In this document: one piece after another, positions 9,001 through 15,584 of the stretch
Position numbering within the stretch: the stretch's first letter is position 1
Layout: each line of letters opens with the position of its first letter
Assembly: GCA_945786855.1 (NCBI GenBank)
Contig: CALZGI010000094.1
Location: 1-42,672 of the forward strand
Length of the DNA: 42,672 nt
From: Thermodesulfovibrionia bacterium
GTDB lineage: Bacteria; Nitrospirota; Thermodesulfovibrionia; UBA6902
Direction of reading: 5' to 3'
Program-made: the position numbers and the translations under genes
The notes under the pieces: generated by a model
The model's database searches: none
What the model was told of the DNA's origin: nothing
The model's input: only the letters and a program-made list of their open reading frames with translations

Positions 9001-11400
9001 TCTCGCGGTAGCATCGCTTGAGTGATCAGCATAAGCCACAGAAGCAGCGAGACCGACTCCCCCAGATGCGTTAGCATTGGATTTTGTACTGCCGCCTCCG
9101 CTACCGCCGAAGCGGCCCGATACTTTTGGGCCGGCCGCACCGGCAAGCAACTTTATGGCTTTCTGTAGAATACCATCACCAACGGTTGCAGAAGCCGCTG
9201 TTTTATTTTTTTGACCAATTGCAGTGTCTGTTTTGATGTTTGATGCTATAGTGAGGCCATTCCTGGCAGTGACGTTGCCGTCTACCCAGGCGTCGGCATC
9301 CATATCAGCAAAGCTGAGTCCCACGGCCACACCCATGGTACCGTCCGAATAGGCTCCGGCATTAGCGTTCGTTTCTACGTCTTTGAATGACTCCGCCTTT
9401 ACTGTCATCTGTCCGTCAACATTCACCGTAGCCCCGTTTTCAATCTTTGCATTGGATTCACCTTTGGCATTAGCTGTAACCAGAGTGATATCAAGAACGG
9501 AAGGAGCCACTACCCCGTAGGAAAAAGTTGTCGTACTGGTATGAGACTTTGAAGTGGCTTTGGAATTGAGTGTAAAGTCACCTCCTCCGGTTGTTGTGAT
9601 TGTTGAGCCGGATCCTATAATTGCATTGGAGACAGCTGTTGATTCCGAGTAAGCAAACCCCACCAGCGTACTCACAACAGTAGCACTGGCATCAGAGGCT
9701 GCATCAGAGATAATCGTGATATCACCTGCTGCTTCAATAGAGGAACTATTAGTTAAGGTAATATCTGCAGTAGCGGAAGAATCACTCCAGGCGCCAAGCA
9801 GCGAAAGATCATCAAGAAAATCCAATGCGTCATTCAGCAGTGAGGAGGTGCCCTGTGTGGATGTCGAACTCTGGTCGTCATCAAAAAGCCTTGAGTTGCC
9901 TGCCTCTGCTGTCAGAGTTATATTTCGTCCCTTGAGTGTCGCACCGTCCAGGCTGATATGTGCACTATTGCTCTGAACATCACCCAGAACCCCGACCACA
10001 TTATTTGAAATGTCCGTGGCAGTCATTGTGATATCTCCGGGGGTAAATCCGCTGTCAGCATGGGCCAGAATCTTTGCACTGTCCCCGATATTGATCTCCG
10101 GTGCTTCAAAGGTCAGGTTTCCCGAATTTCCGGTGGACGCATCGGTCAGGTGGTTTCCGTTATCTACATCAGAGATCGACCTGCTGGACACAACCGTACC
10201 TGCGGCCACATTAATGTCCCCGCTCGCCTGGAACAGGCCGTTGCCTCCGGAGAAATAACCTGAATTGATGTTGAAGACGCCGCTGAGATTCACCGTAACA
10301 GGATCAATAAGCACATTACCCGCGGTCCCGTTTGCCGCGCCTGCCTCCAGGCTGCCGCCCTTTATATCTACTGTATTTTTTGCGCTGAATTCAACAAAGC
10401 CGCCGTCACCGGAGATGTCCCCTCCGCCTGCTTCAATTACTGCATTACCGCTGAGTCCGGCATTATTATCGGCAAACAAAATAACATTCCCGCCGTCAGA
10501 GTTTTCACCATAACCCCGAGCCGATATTAGGGAATCACCGCTTACATGTATATCATTGCCTGCACGTATCGTTATATCTCCGGCATCGAGATTGTCAGCG
10601 CCCTCTGAAGAAATAGTGCCCCTGTTTTCAAAATCCCCCTCCGCGAGTATCTCGATAGTGCCGTTCTCAACGGAAATACGGCTGCCGCTCTGCAGACCGT
10701 TGATATTGACCACATCGCTGAAGTCAATATTGTTGCCGGAAAAGACCGCACCGGAAGCAATTTCTCCTGCGTTAATGATTGTCCCGGCCCTGAGGTTGAT
10801 GTCATTGACAGCATTGACGGAACCCTTTATTGAGATCAGGCCACTTTCATTTACAGGATTTGTTCCGCTTAACAACTGGGAGGTAGATGATAAAGAGGGA
10901 TTACCGGATGAATCAAAGAAACTGTTCATGTAGGAAGTCGTTGGCGTTGTCAGCGTCAACGCACCCACATTGACCACTCCCCCTGCTCCTATTAGAATGC
11001 CGTGGGGATTAGCAAAAAAGACATTCCCGCCAACCCGTCCGTTTTTTATGGAGTTCAGAATACCGTCAACAGTAGTCCTCCGGGAATGGACAAGGTTCAA
11101 CAGGTTATCTGCCCCACCGGGAACATGAAGATTGACGACATTGTCCCTGTAGACATCAAATTTGCTGAATGAATTAAATGCGTTCTTGCCCCGAATGGTG
11201 GAAGTCGTGACATCGGTGACTTTTTTGTTTATACGAAGCTGCGTCCGGGTATTGCCGTCTGTGATGATCTGCTGCGCGAATACCACATTGCAAAACAGAA
11301 AATGAAAAAGTGTAATAATTGCAACAATATGCCTGAACCCTGTCTGTTCAGTAGTATCATGATAACAACGGTGTGCTCCTTTTCGTATTCGTCTCTCCAC
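1..11400 (-). CDS. Giant filamentous-haemagglutinin-like adhesin (TpsA), C-terminus off the window
   Basis: The frame is open on the minus strand for about 3,800 codons. I checked the first 2.2 kb codon by codon for stops, and the rest by frame-consistent translation. Order of parts: a long signal peptide (residues 1-42, cleavage near VFA/QQ), a TPS secretion domain with the NPHGI variant of the NPNGI motif (about residues 43-170), a beta-helix-type region, a long array of ~60-residue repeats, and a C-terminal-side segment with a WLPWPL motif. I read no cysteine in the mature chain, which is usual for two-partner secretion exoproteins. The family is exported by Sec and then through a TpsB outer-membrane pore and acts in adhesion or aggregation; no tpsB gene is in the window. 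The GTG at 11400 is the only sensible in-frame start after the TAA at 11433-11431. Its Shine-Dalgarno (GGGGGT) is close and poor. The specific ligand is unknown. Confidence 0.88.
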   Translation of the reverse strand, partial: MERRIRKGAHRCYHDTTEQTGFRHIVAIITLFHFLFCNVVFAQQIITDGNTRTQLRINKKVTDVTTSTIRGKNAFNSFSKFDVYRDNVVNLHVPGGADNLLNLVHSRRTTVDGILNSIKNGRVGGNVFFANPHGILIGAGGVVNVGALTLTTPTTSYMNSFFDSSGNPSLSSTSQLLSGTNPVNESGLISIKGSVNAVNDINLRAGTIINAGEIASGAVFSGNNIDFSDVVNINGLQSGSRISVENGTIEILAEGDFENRGTISSEGADNLDAGDITIRAGNDIHVSGDSLISARGYGENSDGGNVILFADNNAGLSGNAVIEAGGGDISGDGGFVEFSAKNTVDIKGGSLEAGAANGTAGNVLIDPVTVNLSGVFNINSGYFSGGNGLFQASGDINVAAGTVVSSRSISDVDNGNHLTDASTGNSGNLTFEAPEINIGDSAKILAHADSGFTPGDITMTATDISNNVVGVLGDVQSNSAHISLDGATLKGRNITLTAEAGNSRLFDDDQSSTSTQGTSSLLNDALDFLDDLSLLGAWSDSSATADITLTNSSSIEAAGDITIISDAASDASATVVSTLVGFAYSESTAVSNAIIGSGSTITTTGGGDFTLNSKATSKSHTSTTTFSYGVVAPSVLDITLVTANAKGESNAKIENGATVNVDGQMTVKAESFKDVETNANAGAYSDGTMGVAVGLSFADMDADAWVDGNVTARNGLTIASNIKTDTAIGQKNKTAASATVGDGILQKAIKLLAGAAGPKVSGRFGGSGGGSTKSNANASGGVGLAASVAYADHSSDATARIGDGNSTSRTTVQSANGPVDIDASVTDRIELSAASFVNGDILSGAKATSLSAAVAVGDYTNSADAYIGDYAIVDTNKALTVTSHTNLPQKPGYQIDSIGDVKSILNTNAGLSNAYVNSWAQSAAQSDNIGFAGSVNILNITNNSDAYIGSFAEINKNYQPNNAEQDITVEALSTLETVNVAGNFGVKLIASNTSGGTGVGGSYLGMNYINNSHATIKNNAQVYGDSLLVRADSKNKHIAVGQAGGLSKKFSINGTFSFIDIDNETISLVDDDAYIEMLGDSSVTAVDNTKLFSGSGAIGWGSGASIGASVAWNDITRNTRAILGALPAESNGGSSLTSGGDLLVDAKNTGKISAWSIAAAIASPTPPFTGGVKNAMQGGGKYGLSVSANVSLNNINDTTKAYVNDKTVTANSAQISSTNNSDIDAIAGSVAFSKPSGSGGNSLSGAYTENTIIGSTESYVKNSTMNLGGSFNSTAAATGDILAVAASGAVTPQGVAAIAGAVTVNKISTSTDSYISDNSEIKGNGADALDSVTVSAADQSKILAVAGAVSYGGKAGVGASFAWNDLNNDASAYIDGSDVDAGTVSVNADTGLKNDNYDPDSDSDQHEILAVSAAIGGSGGGAMAAGLAVSVNKVDNDTTAYINGKKTTGVQAVGDVIIGAESDVDILSVAGGIGASGGAAGIGASFAWNEITNDTDTYINNTTATSSGGDVKLTAEETASILSVTAGFGASKTAGISASASINNIDNTVRAYIDDSQDSISTVVTADGNVIVAADDDTDILSIAGNVAGAGTAAVGASNSTIVANNTVEASVGSAAVTAKGNQTADAVYTGKKDGTGTKLTETIKGLSVTATSYEDITTIAAGGSGAGTAGVAGSATVSVLNETTKASIDDGALINSVNTGSGSDQSVNVLASDRTDILGIAGALAGGGTAGIGAGADVGVITKDTQAYIWADDVKANRDVKVQAAAAEDITSISASFGAGGSTGIAGSGGVHVMNNTTRAFIGDDPGDGVTVSGNTTVEAEGNVLVAANDDTEIDIIAGSISGGGSAGVGGAAGISVINKTTESFLGSNSRVTGKGTKPAMSVNTGNFGVSYTAESGDEGEAGAAGSDNNADFNEDGQDDADNTKLSQQRTSSAGTTSIQGVAVTAVNKDDIETIVASAGGAGSVAVNLSGGVNVMTSNTSAHINAGARINETNTGAGADQSVLVAAGNDYYHMGISAAGSVSGAAAITPGADITVVNNTTESYIDDNTITKAEKDITLIANAKEDILSIAAAPALAGAVGAGGAVSIISINNQTHAFIGDNAITDASGAKVDADGNIIVAAADDTETLMVAGSLGVGLGAAGIGAAVGVTTITKDTEASIGDHAAVNAKGNSSNLAVYSDLNTSGVLTADNAFRGLVVEAKSSEDVFSVAASGAGGLYAGLAGGVTVETIDSDTKASIGSYADVNKDRTGVNANQGINVTAVNEVDIFSFAGGIGVGIAGVGGGVDVGTIRNDTTATVGDHAELFGSGNVSVNALSTKDVESWAVSGAGGIASLAGSVSVWSLGSAHDSSYSFENEDGSSSSEDPVDNNGLTSTRNHADSQGDGFSSTLNSYDTSNMDAGAQSGITSSSTKVNNITPGTDVNSTLTTSTVPDSTSAAIGTYAAIDTGNSVSVRGKENLKYMGVTGSGSAGAVGIGGSVTVANINSSTLAIIDDYATVSSGSDSSDDIEVEAHLVDDVQGKAYAGQAGIVALGAQVAVVTDTSSQTARVDNNANINQAGGTLRVKAASDRDVTSESKGGGIGGVALGAAVATADVSGTTGASIGSADVGKQAGRNVNNMEIIADSDVTANADTIAVAAGIVAGSASVATARVTPTIIADIGDSADIDVQNNVTLLSDGEAKSNSTANGTNAGGIAIGSSVADSITDATITASVGNSAAVNAGNNINITSVFNYDSSGIPINYAAQAVAKSSAGGVASGTGADANVSSAVTVTSSVDNSSNLDAENDLFLVAKGYNSTSTTADGNSAGFITGSGSKATADLNTSVSATIGQTADLQSTNNLTTASNATSKVNAIADAAAGQSIGGALYDLFTGNVSSSSFPSLTSHGGAGAQTIVNNSANTVIGQNAKLITGLDLTVRADALASVDSDVDMDVGGVIATSALTMSEVTIDSDTNVHIDDDATLAGQDILLAAHNNVHADSDARSINRADVGGSFATAVSRVKIGSSGDHSRALIQIDPGAALTGSNSISLMATNKQKDGNIRSKSYAESKTSGAVAVAASEAYGDVYADSLVETKAGSELNTVNLAIKSDSSYSLDRVPGVKAEPVTEIQYVTRTITRAITEWLPWPLDSIVTWITETILEAVTVVLGGVEEAKTTGTGLKLVDSAVLNGDIHIGRGSTRTLIIDADGSVNPASNIAIDPTAITGTDIYVPDFNNDGVGSILIEVPQGLLEGNGSIYLNKTVKLLTIQNHTDKNLNINAVNLLASNSGNPDIVIRSQGSSFDIQVTSEVTSSDLVIESTATGDVIFNEALENYFADYTVDVAGGDILAANDNVFLEAANISLKADEGQIGSAARSLRLSLLRGDTSLDGTANVDPAVLDAFSYGSMFLDVSLINPAIGPIAADFLTQDLLIDNLTSFREINVAVKNGTARVSEVVTDPGDPDSQITQVTDVDTDGLYRVNNITAGGNITLDNTGEKTALQIDGTVKSGLDTITIDIEADGTQTSNLPYNFIATENGTDIVLKDIESNASSTGTITINARDLTGSGLIQAQKGFTDVVISNVTDKNLTLHKIDVGTPGAGVVQGTIGGIYDADITNLEYSLISPAVQVTLPGQGDTGGSVNVITTGSGTLQATEVIATANGPVLLESVGNLSMAATGDVVLTGSGTVNVTSSTGAITMADGSVIDAGNSTISLSADDDITLGQIKTNNNTANSVVINTNAGVIDGGDTDTDIVANSAEAKVTIDAVTGVGSANAIDTTIASLDIDNTTSGNIDINETDAISILKINQGGSGTVNVDAGGTI
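4550..7790 (-). repeat. Core of the adhesin repeat array (~60-residue units)
   Basis: Each unit carries an element like AYIDD or ASIGD, then a DG.VIVAA segment, then D.DILSIAG, then GAGGAAGIGA and a short I.NNT element. I located the DILSIAG-type element near 4589, 4774, 5011, 5198, 5350, 5534, 5888, 6090, 6244, 6431, 6661, 6838, 7001, 7175, 7373, 7556 and 7728. The steps are mostly 150-240 bases (about 50-80 residues, commonly near 60). More divergent copies continue to about 2,700 on one side and 9,300 on the other. Units are similar but not identical, so the array is old rather than freshly amplified. Confidence 0.8.
5629..5679 (-). other. Asp/Asn-rich calcium-loop-like segment in the adhesin
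   Basis: A short insert between repeats reads DNNADFNEDGQDDADN. This has the D.N.DG..D spacing of calcium-binding loops such as thrombospondin type 3 and dockerin loops. It interrupts the regular repeat spacing between the elements at 5534 and 5888. Calcium binding is inferred from the motif only. Confidence 0.5.
10880..11274 (-). other. TPS secretion domain of the giant adhesin
   Basis: The segment reads like the haemagglutination activity domain (Haemagg_act). It has FNSFSKFDVYRDNVVNLHVP, then NLVHSRRTTVDGILNS, then GRVGGNVFFANPHGILIG. The asparagine-proline pair followed by GI is the conserved turn of the family's right-handed beta-helix cap, which TpsB recognises. The boundaries are approximate. 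Confidence 0.85.
11275..11400 (-). other. Long signal peptide of the giant adhesin
   Basis: The 42-residue leader has a basic first part (ERRIRKGAHR) and then a hydrophobic core (IVAIITLFHFLFCNVV) ending VFA before QQ. Extended leaders are common in two-partner secretion exoproteins. A competing frame has an ATG at 11360 that also encodes a hydrophobic stretch, but it ends at 11229 and does not join the adhesin. Confidence 0.7.
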
Positions 11401-11956
11401 TTGACCCCCAGTCTCAAAGTGCTCATATTTTTAAAAAAACGTTAATGACAGTGAATAAACAAATGCTAAGGAGACAAGTTCTTGATGTGCTCATAAACAT
11501 TAACGAACATCATCTCGATAACTATGAATATTGGAAGGCTTTTCCTATCAGAATAGCGATGATTTCCGTTCAAGTGGAAGCCAATCAACTTCATGTAAAG
11601 ATTCTTAACACTTATATCGGGTGAATCAGGAAAAACCTTTAGCCAATGTACTAATAGAGGCAGATCATCTGCCCTAAGGGCATTATCCGGAAATGAGGAT
11701 CAAAGATTTGCACGGAGAGGGGCCATCATGTGCTGCAGCCATGAGTCCGGTAAGTTCTCTGCCGAAAAGACGATTCTTCTGTTCCTGGTGTCAATGGGGG
11801 GAATGGTTGAAGATCATTATACTATTGAGCGCTTCCCGTTTATGCGGTTCAGACTTTCTGAAACACCTGTTTATTCATTCAATGTGCTAAAATAACGCCT
11901 TAAATCAAAACGATACTGCGTAGGGCAGACTGATACATCCAGAGGAAATATCTCAC
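11401..11956. other. Intergenic spacer between the divergent adhesin and glnS
   Basis: This 556-base AT-rich stretch should hold the promoters of both divergent genes. No tRNA or strong terminator is visible. A possible small plus-strand gene at 11445-11624 is listed separately with low confidence. The glnS Shine-Dalgarno (AGAGGAAA) lies at its right end. Confidence 0.6.
11445..11624 (+). CDS. Possible small hypothetical protein (59 residues)
   Basis: An open frame from the ATG at 11445 encodes a peptide beginning MTVNKQMLRRQVLDVLININ. Its composition is plausible (mixed charged and hydrophobic, no low complexity). I recognise no family, and I see no convincing Shine-Dalgarno at 11445 (only TTA before ATG). 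A second ATG at 11463 is also possible. It lies upstream of glnS with no other gene nearby. It could equally be a chance frame. Confidence 0.22.
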   Translation: MTVNKQMLRRQVLDVLININEHHLDNYEYWKAFPIRIAMISVQVEANQLHVKILNTYIG

Positions 11957-13645
11957 ATGACCGATAACGAGTCGAAGACGCCTACAAATTTTATAAAACA
12001 GATTATTGAAGAAGATCGAAAGAACGGGAAAAACGACGGCTGCGTGCAAACGCGTTTCCCGCCGGAGCCGAATGGCTATCTTCATATTGGCCACGCGAAA
12101 GCTATCTGCCTCAACTTTGGAATAGCAGAGGAAACTAAAGGACTGTGCAACCTGCGCTTCGATGATACGAATCCTGAAAAGGAAGAACAGGAATATGTCG
12201 ATTCCATAAAGGAGGATGTCCGCTGGCTCGGCTTTGATTGGAACGACCGCGAGTATTTTGCATCCGATTATTTTCGACAGCTCTATGAATATGCAGTTCA
12301 GTTAATCAGAGACGGCCGGGCCTACGTCTGTGATTTAAACGCTGAGGAGATAAGGGAATACCGGGGTACGCTGACAGAACCGGGGCGGGAAAGTCCCTAT
12401 CGTGATCGATCGGTTGAAGAGAACCTTGATCTCTTTGAGAGAATGGGTTCGGGTGAGTTTCCCGACGGCTCCCGTACACTGAGGGCAAAAATTGACATGA
12501 CGTCCGGGAATATCAATATGCGTGATCCTGTTGTGTACCGGATACAGCGCTCCTCCCATCATCGAACAGGTGATGAGTGGTGTATATATCCTATGTACGA
12601 TTATGCACATTGTGCTTCAGACTCTATTGAAAAAATCACACATTCTCTCTGTACCCTCGAATTTGAGGATCATCGGCCGCTCTATGACTGGTTTCTCGAT
12701 CAACTGGGAATCTTCCATTCTCAGCAGATAGAGTTCGCGCGGCTGAATCTTTCATATACTGTATTGAGCAAGCGAAAACTTCTACGGCTTGTCCAGGAAG
12801 GTCACGTTCCTGGCTGGGACGACCCGAGAATGCCGACGCTGTCAGGAATCCGGAGGAGAGGGGTCCCACCTGAAGCCGTACGGGAATTTTGTGACCGGAT
12901 AGGGGTGGCAAAAGCGGACAGCACCGTTGATTTATCTCTTCTTGAATTCTGTGTTCGGGACTACCTGAATAAACATGCCCTTCGTGTCATGGCTGTGCTC
13001 AGGCCCCTGAAGGTTGTTATTACGAATTACCCCGAGAGACAGACAGAAGAGCTTGAAGCGGTCAATAACCCGGAAGATCCTGATGCAGGAAAAAGGAAAG
13101 TCCCTTTTTCAAGAGAGCTCTATATTGAGAGGGATGATTTTATGGAGGACCCTCCAAAGAAATTCTTCCGCCTTGCACCGGGAAGGGAAGTGAGGCTCAG
13201 GTATGCATATTTTATTACCTGCACCGACGTAATAAAAGATGAGAACGGTGAAATCAGCGCATTGCACTGCACCTATGACCCTGCAACGAGAGGCGGCGAT
13301 TCTCCTGACGGCAGAAAGGTGAAGGCAACACTTCACTGGGTATCGGCTGAACACGCTGTTGATGGCGAGGTGCGGCTCTACGAAAACCTGTTTACAGGGG
13401 AAGATCCCGATGATGCGCCCGCTGAGAAAGACTTTTTATCAAACCTGAATCCTGACTCACTTCAGGTTCTGCGCTCATGCCGCCTTGAACCGTCGTTGAA
13501 GGGGGCCGAGGCGGGGACCAGGTACCAGTTTGAGAGGCTCGGGTATTTTTGTGTTGACCCCGATTCCTCACATGAAAATCCGGTATTTAACCGTACCGTG
13601 ACGTTAAGGGATACCTGGGCGAAAATACAGAAGGGTAAAAAATAA
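11957..13645 (+). CDS. glnS: Glutaminyl-tRNA synthetase
   Basis: Charges tRNA-Gln with glutamine in the cytoplasm using ATP. The class I signature HIGH is seen in [11 protein letters not shown] near residue 42, followed by [13 protein letters not shown], which is typical of GlnRS/GluRS. The KMSKS loop appears as VLSKRKL near residue 270. The C-terminal half carries the GlnRS beta-barrel anticodon-binding region, not the helical cage of bacterial GluRS. Length 562 is normal (E. coli ~554). The start is ATG with AGAGGAAA upstream. Many bacteria outside gamma- and beta-proteobacteria lack GlnRS and use GatCAB instead, so its presence is informative. It is probably the first gene of the run glnS-gpsA-larB-larC; gpsA follows after 24 bases. 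Confidence 0.96.
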   Translation: MTDNESKTPTNFIKQIIEEDRKNGKNDGCVQTRFPPEPNGYLHIGHAKAICLNFGIAEETKGLCNLRFDDTNPEKEEQEYVDSIKEDVRWLGFDWNDREYFASDYFRQLYEYAVQLIRDGRAYVCDLNAEEIREYRGTLTEPGRESPYRDRSVEENLDLFERMGSGEFPDGSRTLRAKIDMTSGNINMRDPVVYRIQRSSHHRTGDEWCIYPMYDYAHCASDSIEKITHSLCTLEFEDHRPLYDWFLDQLGIFHSQQIEFARLNLSYTVLSKRKLLRLVQEGHVPGWDDPRMPTLSGIRRRGVPPEAVREFCDRIGVAKADSTVDLSLLEFCVRDYLNKHALRVMAVLRPLKVVITNYPERQTEELEAVNNPEDPDAGKRKVPFSRELYIERDDFMEDPPKKFFRLAPGREVRLRYAYFITCTDVIKDENGEISALHCTYDPATRGGDSPDGRKVKATLHWVSAEHAVDGEVRLYENLFTGEDPDDAPAEKDFLSNLNPDSLQVLRSCRLEPSLKGAEAGTRYQFERLGYFCVDPDSSHENPVFNRTVTLRDTWAKIQKGKK

Positions 13646-13669
13646 TCACAGGAGGGCCGGTAATTTAAC

Positions 13670-14656
13670 ATGAACTATATAGCTGTCTTGGGTGCAGGAA
13701 GCTGGGGGACAACTCTGGCGAACCTTCTGGCTGAGAAGGGGTATGATGTTTCACTCTGGTCTTATGAGAAAGAACTTGCCCATGAGATCAGCCGGACGGG
13801 GATCAACAGCGTGTACTTGCCCGGCATTCCCCTGTCGAACAACCTGGAAGCAACCGCCGATATTGAGGTTGCCGTAAAAAAGGCACGGTATATATTGAAT
13901 GCGGTGCCCACCCAGTTTACGCGTGCAGTCTTTCAGAATGTGGTCCAATACCTCAATGAAAAGACGCAGATAATAAGTGCTTCAAAAGGAATTGAACATG
14001 GGACGCTGATGACTGTATCATCAATTCTTGAGGAGCTGGCAGGGAGGCAGGTGGCTGTTCTTTCGGGGCCGAGTTTTGCAGAAGAAGTTATAAAGAAACT
14101 GCCGACAGCGGTAACAATCGCTGCAGAGAATTATGAGACCGCGCTTCTGCTTCAGGATGTGTTTAATACTGATTATTTCAGAGTTTATACGAACACAGAT
14201 GTCCTCGGTGTCGAGCTGGGAGGGGCGTTGAAGAATGTAATGGCAATTGCGTCAGGGATCTCGGACGGACTTGGCCTCGGTGCAAGCACGAGAGCTGCGC
14301 TTATAACACGGGGACTGGCAGAGATGACGCGTCTTGGCGGAGCAATGGGCGTCAATGAAACAACCTTTGTCGGGTTGAGCGGACTTGGTGATCTTGTATT
14401 GACATGCACCGGTACGCTCTCGAGAAACTATACTGTCGGATTTAAACTTGGACGGGGAGAAAAACTGGAGAAGATCCTCTCGAGCACAAAAATGGTGGCT
14501 GAGGGTGTTGCTACTTCAAAGTCTGCCTTTGAACTTTCACTTAAACATAAGGTAGAGATGCCGTTAACGGAGCAGATCAACAAAGTAGTGAATGAAGGGA
14601 AGAACCCCCATGATGCTGTGGAAGACCTGATGACAAGGAGTTTGAAGGCGGAATGA
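13670..14656 (+). CDS. gpsA: NAD(P)+-dependent glycerol-3-phosphate dehydrogenase
   Basis: Reduces dihydroxyacetone phosphate to sn-glycerol 3-phosphate, the backbone for phospholipids; cytoplasmic. The N-terminal Rossmann fold shows the GAGSWGTTLA dinucleotide loop at residues 8-17, and VLSGPSFAEEV marks the middle of the protein. The substrate-binding region ELGGALKNVMAIASG carries the catalytic lysine, and GLSGLGDLVLTCTG follows. Its 328 residues match the family. A strong Shine-Dalgarno (AGGAGG) lies about 13 bases before the ATG. It follows glnS by 24 bases in the same direction and is probably co-transcribed. Confidence 0.96.
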   Translation: MNYIAVLGAGSWGTTLANLLAEKGYDVSLWSYEKELAHEISRTGINSVYLPGIPLSNNLEATADIEVAVKKARYILNAVPTQFTRAVFQNVVQYLNEKTQIISASKGIEHGTLMTVSSILEELAGRQVAVLSGPSFAEEVIKKLPTAVTIAAENYETALLLQDVFNTDYFRVYTNTDVLGVELGGALKNVMAIASGISDGLGLGASTRAALITRGLAEMTRLGGAMGVNETTFVGLSGLGDLVLTCTGTLSRNYTVGFKLGRGEKLEKILSSTKMVAEGVATSKSAFELSLKHKVEMPLTEQINKVVNEGKNPHDAVEDLMTRSLKAE

Positions 14657-14662
14657 TAACTA

Positions 14663-14733
14663 CAGGCAAGAGGCCCGGGGCAAGAGGCGAGAGGTTTAAA
14701 ACCCCTTGCCCCTCGCCCATAGCCTCTTGCCTG
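14663..14733. repeat. G-rich heptamer repeat forming a 12-bp-stem hairpin
   Basis: The gpsA-larB gap is filled by units of seven bases (GCAAGAG, GCCCGGG, GCAAGAG, GCGAGAG), followed by their near-complement on the other arm. The outer arms CAGGCAAGAGGC (14663-14674) and GCCTCTTGCCTG (14722-14733) are perfect reverse complements. The element is immediately upstream of larB and leaves no normal Shine-Dalgarno. Same family as 15779-15806 and 20321-20387. Confidence 0.85.
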
Positions 14734-14742
14734 CTTTGACCT

Positions 14743-15507
14743 ATGGACAACAGGAAAATAAAAAACATACTTGGTTCTGTGAAGTCTGGGAAAGTCAGTG
14801 TTGCCGATGCGCTTGAACAGCTGAAGCACCTTCCCTATGAAGACATCGGGGTGGCCAAGGTTGATCACCACAGGGAACTCAGGCATGGAATTCCGGAAGT
14901 GATATTTGCCGAGGGGAAAGATCCGTCAGATATTCTGAAAATAGCTGATTCCATGCTCAGACACAGCGGAAAACTGCTCATCACGAGGGCGGCGAAGGCC
15001 CTTTTCAAAGACATTGACAGATTATGCAAAAAATATAAAAGAAAGGCAGTGCATTACGAAAAATCGGGAGTGATTATGGCGGGTGGTTCAGAGAAGAGAG
15101 CCGGCACAATAGCAGTACTCTGCGCAGGGACCTCGGACATGCCCGTTGCTGAGGAGTCGATTGCTACCGCGGAGTTTCTCGGAAGCAGGGTTGAAGCAGT
15201 CACCGATGTCGGTGTTGCAGGACTGCACAGGATAGTGAATGCGGGAAAAGTTTTTAAAGAGGCAAATGCCCTGATTGTGGTTGCCGGAATGGAAGGCGCC
15301 CTGCCGTCTGTTGTGGGAGGGATGACTGACAAGCCGATTGTTGCTGTGCCGACGTCTGTAGGGTACGGCACGAGCTTTGGAGGCATTACAGCCCTTTTTG
15401 CAATGCTCAATTCCTGCGTTCCCGGTATAGCGGTAATGAACATTGACAACGGATTCGGCGCGGGTGTCCTCGCCCATAAAATAAATACATTGTCTGTGAC
15501 CCGCTAA
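14743..15507 (+). CDS. larB: LarB, pyridinium-3,5-biscarboxylic acid mononucleotide synthase
   Basis: LarB carboxylates and hydrolyses nicotinic acid adenine dinucleotide, the first step towards the nickel-pincer nucleotide cofactor of lactate racemase-type enzymes. The C-terminal half (about residues 115-254) resembles the AIR carboxylase PurE fold. It shows GTIAVLCAGTSDMPVAEE, then VTDVGVAGLHR, and then VVAGMEGALPSVVGG. The N-terminal half is the usual LarB extension, and 254 residues is normal. The next gene is larC, in keeping with the pathway; larE and a larA-type enzyme are not in the window. The start codon sits just after a heptamer hairpin and has no clear Shine-Dalgarno. Older annotations call this protein a circadian phase modifier CpmA or a PurE-like protein. 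Confidence 0.93.
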   Translation: MDNRKIKNILGSVKSGKVSVADALEQLKHLPYEDIGVAKVDHHRELRHGIPEVIFAEGKDPSDILKIADSMLRHSGKLLITRAAKALFKDIDRLCKKYKRKAVHYEKSGVIMAGGSEKRAGTIAVLCAGTSDMPVAEESIATAEFLGSRVEAVTDVGVAGLHRIVNAGKVFKEANALIVVAGMEGALPSVVGGMTDKPIVAVPTSVGYGTSFGGITALFAMLNSCVPGIAVMNIDNGFGAGVLAHKINTLSVTR

Positions 15508-15547
15508 TCATGAACTTTTTTCTTCAACCATAACCGGAAGTATAATG

Positions 15548-15575
15548 AGCTGACAGCTGTGAGCTGAAAGCTGAT
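15548..15575. repeat. AGCTGAM-type heptamer tandem repeat before larC
   Basis: Four consecutive seven-base units are AGCTGAC, AGCTGTG, AGCTGAA and AGCTGAT. They end nine bases before the larC ATG and occupy the position where a Shine-Dalgarno would be expected. A related, more degenerate array lies at 16821-16855. Confidence 0.85.
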
Positions 15576-15584
15576 CGCTAAAAA

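Noticed and set aside
47-10933. Many plus-strand frames of 60-340 residues across the first 11 kb
   Set aside because: They are antisense shadows of the giant minus-strand adhesin. Their Pro/Ala/Ser-rich, low-complexity residues are what antisense of repeated Gly/Asp/Thr codons yields, most of the longer ones share one frame (offset 2), and they have no ribosome sites.
11693-11890. A 65-residue plus-strand frame upstream of glnS
   Set aside because: No Shine-Dalgarno, no recognisable feature, and cysteine/tryptophan-rich random-looking composition.
14743-15507. larB as purE (phosphoribosylaminoimidazole carboxylase)
   Set aside because: The extra N-terminal domain and the adjoining larC indicate LarB rather than PurE.
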